A stretch of 6,567 nt of DNA from an uncultured Prevotellaceae bacterium (GTDB taxonomy: Bacteria; Bacteroidota; Bacteroidia; Bacteroidales; Bacteroidaceae): the NCBI GenBank assembly GCA_946624335.1, contig CAMOSA010000135.1, positions 1 to 6,567 of the forward strand, written 5' to 3'. A program made the position numbers and the translations under genes. This document shows positions 1 through 6,316 of the stretch, in pieces (within the stretch, counting starts at the first letter, position 1; the number at the start of each line of letters is the position of its first letter). Under the pieces are notes generated by a model. The model searched no databases, was not told where the DNA came from, and saw only the letters and a list, made by a program, of their open reading frames with translations.

Positions 1-168
1 ACGACCTACGGTGGAGGCTTTGTCGATGCCTCTCGCTGAATAACCTCGCCAGAAGAGGGGGAAAGACACAGACAGTGGCACACCTTCAGCGTGCCCTCAA
101 TGAAAGTTTAGCGGACACCAATGGTTGATAACAGATGATTGAGTGGAGCAGCAGAGAAATATAGTGCT
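1..168. other. Unassigned flank, no supported gene
   Basis: No gene can be supported here. On the plus strand one frame is open from the window edge to a TGA at about 126-128 (41 residues, low complexity, rich in Arg and Leu). The other two plus frames stop near 37-43. Any of these could be the tail of a gene outside the window, but none resembles a family I know. Two short stems are present: GAGGC/GCCTC (14-18 with 28-32) and GGCAC/GTGCC (77-81 with 91-95). Neither is followed by a T-run, so no terminator is called for the minus-strand gene ending at 169. The segment may instead be an interspersed non-coding repeat. Confidence 0.4.
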
Positions 169-3108
169 TCAGTTCCCTGCCAGGACGACCCCCTCCTTCT
201 TCATGCCGTCGACTTTGATGGTGAGGGGTTTGGGGAAGTGTACGACGCGGACGTGGTCGGTCTCCAGGGTTGCGGGCATGGCGTCGAGGAGGTCGTGGCG
301 GTAGATGCCGTCGCCGAGGTAGTCGTTGATGGTGAAGTAGCCGACGCCGAAGGAGGTGAGGTTCTGGAAGAAGTGCGTGCCCTGACTGGGGTCTACGCGG
401 TAGTTCTGCAGGCCGGCCTCGACGATGACCTTGGCCGCGGATATGGCGGGCCACTTGACGGGTATGCCGAGCCAAGGGTCGCTGCTGCCCCAACGGCCGG
501 GCCCGACGAGGACGTAGCCGCGTTCTTGCTGGAGGTATTGACGGTTGATCTCGGCAATCTCGTCGGCGATGGCGGGGTTCATGGAGGCGCTCCAGTGGTC
601 GGTCTTGATGTACACGATGTCCTCGACATCGGTGATGATGCCGTGGCCGATGGCGTTGTGCGAGCGCAAGACGCAGTCGTCGTCGGCGATGGCGGTGAGG
701 TTTTCGTCGAGCATGAGCTTGTTGTCGACCATGGGTCGTATCTGCAGGAGGTAGAGCTCGCCGGTGCGGTCGGCGTGTATGTTGGCCGCGAGCTCTATCT
801 CCACGGGCCGCCGCATCTCGTCCTGCCCGTAGCGCATGACTTTCTGCAGGAGCTCGGGCAGCGGGAAGACGTCCTGCTGGAGGACGCCGCAGAAGGTGAT
901 GACCTTGCGTCCGCCTTCGTAGATGCCGTCGCGTATGACCTGGTCGTATGGGTCGTAGGTCGAGGCGATGTACTGCAGCGTGCCGTCGGGCTCTGCCTGG
1001 TTGACGCGCAGCTTGAGCAGGTTGAAGCCGTCATCTTTCTTGAAGCCGGTGGGCGGGTTGGCGAGGTCGAGGGCGTAGAAGCGTGTCTGTGTCTCCTTCA
1101 GGGCAATCTCCATCTCGGAGGTCTGCAGGATCTGATGGGGGTGTGCCGGGCATACGCGCAGGCACTGTCCGCCGTCTACGATGTACTTGCCGAGTCCGAG
1201 GGCGAGGTTGACGGTGCCCTCTTCGGCCTGCTCGTCGCCGATGGGATAGTAGTTGACGGAACGTGCGACGCCGGAGAGGGTGGGGTAGAAGCGGTCGCTA
1301 TGGGCCTCGCCGACGACTTCCTGCAGGATGACGGCCATCTTCTCCTGGTCGATGACGTTGGACGTGGCGGTCATGTAGGCTTTTGAGTCGCGGTAGTAGA
1401 CGCTGGCGTAGACGGCTTTCACGGCGTCGGACAGCATGTGGAGCCGCTCGTATTTGTCGGCCACGTGAGGTATCATGTAGGTGGAGTATATGCCTGCGAA
1501 GGGCTGGTAGTGGCTGTCCTCGAGCAGCGAGCTGGAGCGTATGGCGATAGGCGTGTCGACGACGTCGAGGAAGGCCATGAGGTCGCCGATGAGGCGTGCC
1601 GGCAGCCGTGCGTGGAGGAAGTAGCGGAGGATATCCTCGTCGGGGATATCGGAGAGGGCCACCTGGTAGAGCTCGTTGGTGTCCATGAACTCGTCGAAGA
1701 TGTCGGTGCAGAGGACGACCGTCTTGGGTATCATGACTTCGGCCTGCGGATACTCGGAGAGGTCGGTGTGGCGCTTGATGATATGGTCGATGAAGGCGAT
1801 GCCGCGTCCTTTTCCGCCCAGGGAGCCGTCGCCGATGCGTGCGAAGTTGGAGTAGCGGTCGAAGCGTTCGCGGTGGAACACGGCCACGACGCCCTGGTTC
1901 TTCATCCGTCGGTAGGAGACGATGGCGTCGAAGATGATCTGGCGGTGCTGGTCGACGTCCTGCAGCGAGTTCCATGTGATGCGCTTGAGGAAGTCGGCGA
2001 TGGGGAACAGTGCGCGTGAGCTGAGCCAGCGTGATACGTTGTTGTGCTGCACGTGGTAGAGCAGCGACTCGCGGGGCAGCTTGAAGATGTTGTCCTGCAA
2101 GTCCTTGAGGTTGCGCAGTCGTGCCACCTCCTCGAGCGTGTCGGGGTTGCGGAACACGAAGTCTCCGAATCCGAAGTATCGCAGGATGAGCTCGCGCAAG
2201 TCGACAGCCATCTTCTTCGAGTTCTTGTCGACGAAGCGTACCTTCTTGCCTTCCATGAGCTTAGCCTTCTCGGGCTCTGAGCTTTCCATGATGAGGGGCA
2301 CGAACTCGTCGCGCTCGCGTATGGCGTTGAGCAGTTGTACTCCCGCCAGCTCGTCGAGTGCTCCGTCGTGGGGGAAGCGGCAGTCGGAGATGACACCGAG
2401 GACGTTGTCGGCGAAGCGGTCGTAGAGCGCCCATGCCTCCTCGTAGTTGCGTGCCAGCACAATCTTGGGTCGTCCGCGCATCCGCAACGTCTCGAGCTGT
2501 GAGTTCAGCGCCTCGGTGGCGAACTCGAGGGACTGCTGGAGCACGAACTTGTAGAGGTTGGGCAGGATGGAGGAGTAGAAGCGTACGTTGTCCTCGACGA
2601 GGAGGATCATCTGCACGCCGGCTTCGAGGTCGTGCTCGAGATTCATCTTGTCCTCGATGAGCTTGATGATGGACAGCAGCAGCTCCGTGTTGCCGAGCCA
2701 GCAGAAGACGTATTCGAAGGCGCTCAGGTCCTCGTCGGCCATGCGCTTGCTGATGCCGTGGCTGAAGGGCGTCAGCACGATGCACGGGATCTGTGGGTGT
2801 GAGTCCTTGATGGTTCGTGCGATATCGAAGATGTCGTTGTTGTCTGTTCCGGGCATGACGATGACGAGGTCAAAGGATAGCCGTTCCATCTGCTGCAGGG
2901 CTTCCTCCTCGGAGGCTACCTGGATGAAGCGTGGCGGGTAGCGGAGCCCCAGCTTGGCATACTCGTCGAAGATCTTCTCGTCGACGCGTCCGTCGTCCTC
3001 GAGCATGAAGGCGTCGTAGGGGTTGGCGATGAGCAGCACGTTGAAGATTCGACGTGCCATGAGGTCTACGAAGCTGGTGTCGTGGAGCATCAAACTGTCT
3101 TTTTTCAT
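169..3108 (-). CDS. Receiver-domain / PEP-synthase-like ATP-binding fusion protein, function unknown
   Basis: Predicted cytoplasmic protein of 979 residues, with no signal peptide or membrane segment. Residues 21-150 look like a receiver domain that has lost its acidic pocket (ANPYDAF where paired acids are expected, VMPG where the phospho-Asp should be). Residues 166-312 form a second receiver with the full set: E172/D173, acceptor D242 (ISDCRFP), S276/S277 and K295 (VDKNS). Residues 313-425 are a linker. Residues 426-795 match the PPDK_N ATP-grasp domain: SLGGKGRG at 429-436, IAIRSSSLLEDS at 521-532, NLALGLG at 634-640, and ELYLLQIRPM at 784-793. The tail (796-979) has LVGPGRWGSSDPWLG at 867-881 but no GG-x-x-SHxA phosphohistidine signature and no TIM barrel. 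E. coli PpsA (about 790 residues) has both after its ATP domain. Bacteroidota relatives are often labelled PEP synthase, but transfer from ATP to pyruvate seems unlikely without those domains; phosphorylation-controlled nucleotide or phosphate chemistry is my inference. I chose the ATG at 3108 because the upstream in-frame TTG (3144) precedes the promoter box. Confidence 0.9.
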   Translation of the reverse strand: MKKDSLMLHDTSFVDLMARRIFNVLLIANPYDAFMLEDDGRVDEKIFDEYAKLGLRYPPRFIQVASEEEALQQMERLSFDLVIVMPGTDNNDIFDIARTIKDSHPQIPCIVLTPFSHGISKRMADEDLSAFEYVFCWLGNTELLLSIIKLIEDKMNLEHDLEAGVQMILLVEDNVRFYSSILPNLYKFVLQQSLEFATEALNSQLETLRMRGRPKIVLARNYEEAWALYDRFADNVLGVISDCRFPHDGALDELAGVQLLNAIRERDEFVPLIMESSEPEKAKLMEGKKVRFVDKNSKKMAVDLRELILRYFGFGDFVFRNPDTLEEVARLRNLKDLQDNIFKLPRESLLYHVQHNNVSRWLSSRALFPIADFLKRITWNSLQDVDQHRQIIFDAIVSYRRMKNQGVVAVFHRERFDRYSNFARIGDGSLGGKGRGIAFIDHIIKRHTDLSEYPQAEVMIPKTVVLCTDIFDEFMDTNELYQVALSDIPDEDILRYFLHARLPARLIGDLMAFLDVVDTPIAIRSSSLLEDSHYQPFAGIYSTYMIPHVADKYERLHMLSDAVKAVYASVYYRDSKAYMTATSNVIDQEKMAVILQEVVGEAHSDRFYPTLSGVARSVNYYPIGDEQAEEGTVNLALGLGKYIVDGGQCLRVCPAHPHQILQTSEMEIALKETQTRFYALDLANPPTGFKKDDGFNLLKLRVNQAEPDGTLQYIASTYDPYDQVIRDGIYEGGRKVITFCGVLQQDVFPLPELLQKVMRYGQDEMRRPVEIELAANIHADRTGELYLLQIRPMVDNKLMLDENLTAIADDDCVLRSHNAIGHGIITDVEDIVYIKTDHWSASMNPAIADEIAEINRQYLQQERGYVLVGPGRWGSSDPWLGIPVKWPAISAAKVIVEAGLQNYRVDPSQGTHFFQNLTSFGVGYFTINDYLGDGIYRHDLLDAMPATLETDHVRVVHFPKPLTIKVDGMKKEGVVLAGN

Positions 3109-3131
3109 GTCTCTTTGCGTCTTTTTGGCGA

Positions 3132-3139
3132 CAAAGATA
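3132..3139 (-). promoter_or_regulatory. Bacteroidota-type -7 element for the receiver/PEP-synthase-like gene
   Basis: On the minus strand this is TATCTTTG, an exact match to the phylum's TAnnTTTG box, 23 bases before the ATG at 3108. Transcription would begin roughly 5-7 bases after the box, leaving a leader of only about 15-20 bases. A good -33 TTTG is lacking; the nearest candidate is TTTC at 3162-3165, 22 bases upstream. The upstream strand is T-rich (3141-3190), which may help binding. The position is inferred from the motif only. Confidence 0.6.
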
Positions 3140-3216
3140 GGCAAAAAGCGTAAAAAAGTGAGAAATGAGAGCGTGAAAAGTGAAAAATAAAAGCTGCTGA
3201 AGCAAAATCTATATGC

Positions 3217-3252
3217 TTTGAACGCTAAACTTTACATTTTTCCTTATCTTTG
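3217..3252 (+). promoter_or_regulatory. Bacteroidota-type promoter for uxaC and the transporter
   Basis: TATCTTTG at 3245-3252 matches the TAnnTTTG -7 box exactly. A TTTG at 3217-3220 could be the -33 element, though the 24-base gap is a little longer than usual. The box lies 27 bases before the uxaC ATG, giving a leader of about 20 bases with no Shine-Dalgarno sequence, as is normal in this phylum. It stands back to back with the minus-strand promoter in the same intergenic region. Confidence 0.65.
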
Positions 3253-3279
3253 CCGAGGAAATCACAAGAATCACACGCC

Positions 3280-4716
3280 ATGGAATCCTTTCTGAACGAC
3301 AACTTCATGCTTTCGTCGGCAGTAGCGCGCGAACTCTATCATCGCCACGCCGCGCCGCAGCCTATCATCGACTACCACTGCCATCTCGACCCGGCCATGG
3401 TGGCCTCCGACCATCGCTTTGCCAGTATTACGGAGCTGTGGCTCGGCGGCGACCATTATAAATGGCGGGCGATGCGCGCCAATGGCGTGCCGGAACGTCT
3501 TATCACGGGCGACGCCGACGACTGGGATAAGTTCGAGGCCTGGGCCGCTACCGTGCCCTACTGCCTCCGTAACCCTCTCTACCACTGGACACACCTCGAG
3601 CTGAAGACGGCCTTCGGCATCACGCAACGCCTGAACCCCGAGACGGCGCGTAGCATCTACGACGCTTGCAACGAGCGTCTGCAGCAAGACCCGTCGTTCA
3701 CGGCACGAGGTCTCATGCAGCGCTATGGCGTCGAGCTTGTCTGCACCACCGACGACCCTGTTGACGACCTGCGTCACCACAAGGCCTATGCCGCCGAGGT
3801 GAACGAAGGACGTGCGAAGGGCGAGCGTCTGCCGTCGATGCTGCCTGCGTGGCGCCCTGACAAGGCCATGGCCGTAGAGTCGCCCGAGGCCTTCAGGGCT
3901 TATGTCGAACGCTTGGGACAGGCCGCTGACATGAGCATCAGTACCTTCAACGACTTCGTGGATGCCATCCAGTGTCGCCACGACTATTTCCACGCCAACG
4001 GCTGTCGCCTGAGCGATCATGGCATCGAGGAATTCTATGCCGAGCCCTTCTCGGACACGGAGATTGCCGTCATCTTTAATAAGGTGTATGGCGGTCTGTC
4101 GCTCACGACGCAGGAGGTGCGTAAGTTCAAGAGCGCCATGCTCTATCGCTTTGCCGTTCAGGATCACGAAACGGGTTGGGTGCAACAGTACCACTACGGG
4201 CCGCTTCGCAACACCAACAGCCGCATGATGAGCGCTGTCGGGCCTGACACGGGCTTCGACAGCATCGGCCAGTGCACTACGGCACGGGCCATGGCGCGCT
4301 TCTTCGACCAGCTGGATTACGAGGGCTGTCTGGCCAAAACGATCATCTATAACCTCAACCCCGCCGACAATGAGATGGTGGCCACGATGGTCGGCAACTT
4401 CCAGGACGGCAGCGTAGCCGGCAAGATGCAGTGGGGTGCCGCGTGGTGGTTCCTCGACCAGCAGAGCGGCATACAGCGTCATCTCGACACCCTCTCGCAG
4501 CTCGGGCTGCTCAGCCGTTTCGTCGGTATGCTCACCGACTCGCGCTCTTTCCTCTCCTATCCGCGTCACGACTATTTCCGTCGCATCCTCTGCAACCTGC
4601 TCGGCAGCGACATCGAGCGTGGCCTCATCCCGTTCAGCGGCTACGAAGAACAACGCGTGCGTGATATGGTCGAAGACATCTGCTATCGCAACGCGAAGGC
4701 TTACTTCGGCTTTTGA
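3280..4716 (+). CDS. uxaC: Uronate isomerase (glucuronate/galacturonate isomerase)
   Basis: Cytoplasmic enzyme of the amidohydrolase superfamily that interconverts D-glucuronate with D-fructuronate and D-galacturonate with D-tagaturonate, the first step of hexuronate breakdown. The 478-residue length is normal for UxaC. Visible hallmarks are the metal-binding HxH in DYHCHLDP (H33, H35), WLGGDHYKWRAMRANG shortly after, CTTDDP at 155-160, WRPDKA at 191-196, LSDHGIEEFY with H247, GPDTGFDSIG at 321-330, and the C-terminal TDSRSFLSYPRH, whose D420 is the expected strand-8 aspartate. Every expected block is present and in order, so the enzyme should be active. The frame extends upstream to a TTG at 3250, but that codon lies inside the -7 promoter box; the ATG at 3280 gives the usual family N-terminus (a short Phe/Leu-rich stretch before the HxH block). 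The transporter gene follows 65 bases later on the same strand, so co-transcription is likely. Confidence 0.97.
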   Translation: MESFLNDNFMLSSAVARELYHRHAAPQPIIDYHCHLDPAMVASDHRFASITELWLGGDHYKWRAMRANGVPERLITGDADDWDKFEAWAATVPYCLRNPLYHWTHLELKTAFGITQRLNPETARSIYDACNERLQQDPSFTARGLMQRYGVELVCTTDDPVDDLRHHKAYAAEVNEGRAKGERLPSMLPAWRPDKAMAVESPEAFRAYVERLGQAADMSISTFNDFVDAIQCRHDYFHANGCRLSDHGIEEFYAEPFSDTEIAVIFNKVYGGLSLTTQEVRKFKSAMLYRFAVQDHETGWVQQYHYGPLRNTNSRMMSAVGPDTGFDSIGQCTTARAMARFFDQLDYEGCLAKTIIYNLNPADNEMVATMVGNFQDGSVAGKMQWGAAWWFLDQQSGIQRHLDTLSQLGLLSRFVGMLTDSRSFLSYPRHDYFRRILCNLLGSDIERGLIPFSGYEEQRVRDMVEDICYRNAKAYFGF

Positions 4717-4781
4717 CTGTCCTGGCAGCCCTGAAAACTCCAAATCGTCTGAAAAACCTGATCACTCTGAATATTCCGACA

Positions 4782-6221
4782 ATGAAAAAGACCTCATGGC
4801 GCTGGGCTATCTGCTCGCTGCTCTTCATGGCCACTACGGTCAACTATCTCGACCGTCAAGTACTCTCCCTGACCTGGAAGGATTTCATCGCCCCTGAATT
4901 CCATTGGTCCAACAGCGACTATGGCGCCATCGCTGCCACCTTCTCGCTCTTCTACGCCTTCATCAGTCTCTTCGCAGGCAAGTTCATCGACTGGGTGGGC
5001 ACCAAACGTGGTTACCTCATCGCCATATTCATCTGGAGCATAGGCGCTTGTCTTCATGCGGGCTGTGGCTGGCTGACGATGCACTTCCATGGCCTCGAGA
5101 GCGTTGAAGCCCTCCGTGCCGTTGAGGGCGGCAGTGTGCTGGCACTCGCCATCTCGTCGACGTCAGTCTGGCTGTTCATGGTCTGCCGTATGGTCTTGGC
5201 CATAGGCGAGAGCGGCAATTTCCCTGCTGCCATCAAGGTCACGACCGAGTATTTCCCGAAGAAAGACCGTGCGCTCGCCACCAGCATCTTCAACGCAGGC
5301 TCGTCGGTCGGCGCGCTGGTGGCGCCGCTGAGCGTGCCCTTCCTGGCTCGTGCCTATGGCTGGGAGTGGGCGTTCATCATCATCGGCGGCCTCGGATTCC
5401 TATGGATGGGATTCTGGTGGAAGATGTATGACAGGCCCGACGAGAGTCCTCATGTCAACGCTGCCGAGTTGGAGTATATCAATCAGGACGATGAGTCATC
5501 AGCCGAAGCCAAAGACCCATCCTCGGCGGCTGAGGCTTCCGGGATTTCGCTCGGACAATGCTTCCGTCTGCGTCAGACGTGGGCCTATATCTGTGGCAAG
5601 TTCTTCACTGATGGCGTGTGGTGGTTTCTCCTCTTCTGGGCACCCGCCTATTTCAGTGACCAATATGGCTATCGCTCAGACTCGGCCATGGGCGCCACGC
5701 TGCTCTTCGTCGTCTACCTCATCATCACCGTCGTCAGCATCGTGGCCGGTGGCCTGTTGCCCAAATACTTCATGGTTCGTCGAGGCATGGAACCGTATGC
5801 CGGTCGTCTTCGTGCGATGCTCATGTTCGCCTTCCTGCCCGTCTGTGCCCTGTTGGCGCAGCCCTTAGGCGCCTACAGTGCCTGGTGGCCGGCCATATTC
5901 ATCGGTCTTGCCGGTGCCGGTCATCAGTCGTGGTCGGCCAACCTCTACAACACGATAGGCGATATGTTCCCCAAGTCGGCCGTGGCCACCATCACAGGTA
6001 TCGGCACGATGACGGGGGGTATCATCTCTTTCATCGTCAACTGGGGCGCCGGCCTCCTCTTCGACTATTGTGCTGCCAAGGGTGCGGCTTTCCAGTTCCT
6101 CGGCTTTGAAGGTAAGGAGGGTGGCTATATGATTGTTTTCTGCTACTGCGCCGTCGCCTATCTCTTCGCCTGGCTGTGCATGAAAACGCTCGTGCCACGC
6201 TTTCGCCCTGTGACCATCTGA
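4782..6221 (+). CDS. exuT: Hexuronate transporter, MFS anion:cation symporter family (ExuT-like)
   Basis: Inner-membrane carrier expected to bring galacturonate and/or glucuronate into the cell with protons. At 479 residues with about twelve hydrophobic segments it fits the major facilitator superfamily. Helix 1 carries NYLDRQVLS (21-29), typical of the anion:cation symporter family that includes ExuT and GudP. The loop between helices 2 and 3 has the MFS signature DWVGTKRG (70-77). RMVLAIGESGNFPAAIK (136-152) and the stretch to 182 match helices 4-5 of this family. A hydrophilic central loop lies at 215-265. The loop before helix 4 (about 101-125) is longer than in E. coli ExuT. Substrate is inferred from the family and from uxaC 65 bases upstream; aldonates or other sugar acids cannot be excluded. 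The in-frame TTG at 4713 would overlap the uxaC stop and add 23 polar, non-conserved residues, so I chose the ATG at 4782. No separate promoter box is visible in the gap. Confidence 0.9.
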   Translation: MKKTSWRWAICSLLFMATTVNYLDRQVLSLTWKDFIAPEFHWSNSDYGAIAATFSLFYAFISLFAGKFIDWVGTKRGYLIAIFIWSIGACLHAGCGWLTMHFHGLESVEALRAVEGGSVLALAISSTSVWLFMVCRMVLAIGESGNFPAAIKVTTEYFPKKDRALATSIFNAGSSVGALVAPLSVPFLARAYGWEWAFIIIGGLGFLWMGFWWKMYDRPDESPHVNAAELEYINQDDESSAEAKDPSSAAEASGISLGQCFRLRQTWAYICGKFFTDGVWWFLLFWAPAYFSDQYGYRSDSAMGATLLFVVYLIITVVSIVAGGLLPKYFMVRRGMEPYAGRLRAMLMFAFLPVCALLAQPLGAYSAWWPAIFIGLAGAGHQSWSANLYNTIGDMFPKSAVATITGIGTMTGGIISFIVNWGAGLLFDYCAAKGAAFQFLGFEGKEGGYMIVFCYCAVAYLFAWLCMKTLVPRFRPVTI

Positions 6222-6261
6222 CCTTCAATAAAGGGACTATACGTATGGCCTTTTACGTACT

Positions 6262-6303
6262 GTCCTTAAGCGCTCAACGGCACGTCCTTAACCGCTTAAG
6301 GAC
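6262..6303. repeat. Alternative inverted repeat overlapping the convergent hairpin
   Basis: GTCCTTAAGCG at 6262-6272 is the exact reverse complement of 6293-6303, an 11-bp stem enclosing 20 bases. It uses the loop and inner right arm of the 18-bp hairpin at 6274-6313, so the two structures cannot form together. GTCCTTAA also recurs as a direct repeat at 6262-6269 and 6284-6291. This could be a partial duplication of the hairpin arm or a competing fold; the sequence does not say which. Confidence 0.5.
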
Positions 6304-6313
6304 GTGCCGTTGA
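6274..6313. terminator. Perfect 18-bp hairpin between convergent genes, probable two-way terminator
   Basis: Arms 6274-6291 and 6296-6313 are exact reverse complements with a four-base loop (CCGC). The hairpin sits 52 bases after the transporter stop and 3 bases after the stop of the minus-strand gene, the usual place for a terminator shared by convergent genes. Neither side has a clear T-run, so it is not a textbook intrinsic terminator. It might act as an mRNA 3'-end stabiliser or be a dispersed palindromic repeat. Confidence 0.6.
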
Positions 6314-6316
6314 TGT

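Noticed and set aside
139..1386. A 415-codon open frame on the plus strand opposite the end of the receiver/PEP-synthase-like gene
   Set aside because: Also in codon register with the real gene; its product is a Val/Gly/Asp-rich low-complexity chain with no recognisable domain, a typical shadow.
1902..2785. Further open frames of 170-190 codons on the minus strand inside the receiver/PEP-synthase-like gene
   Set aside because: They are Arg/Ser/Thr-rich out-of-frame readings of a gene whose own frame carries clear receiver and ATP-grasp motifs.
3200..3218. Inverted repeat AAGCA/TGCTT (3200-3204 with 3214-3218) upstream of uxaC as a possible operator
   Set aside because: Only five exact pairs; extending outward gives several mismatches, so it is within chance for an AT-rich promoter region.
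3271..4743. A 490-codon open frame on the minus strand across the whole of uxaC
   Set aside because: Its codons are in register with uxaC codons, so a stop arises only where uxaC uses TTA, CTA or TCA, which are rare in this GC-rich gene. uxaC itself has every family hallmark; the antisense product has none.
4713..4781. TTG start at 4713 for the transporter, overlapping the uxaC stop
   Set aside because: The 23 added residues are polar and unlike the short N-terminus normal for this family; ATG at 4782 places helix 1 about where expected.
6230..6259. Small stems AAAGG/CCTTT and TACGTA/TACGTA just after the transporter stop
   Set aside because: Five to six pairs each and mutually overlapping; much weaker than the 18-bp hairpin that follows.
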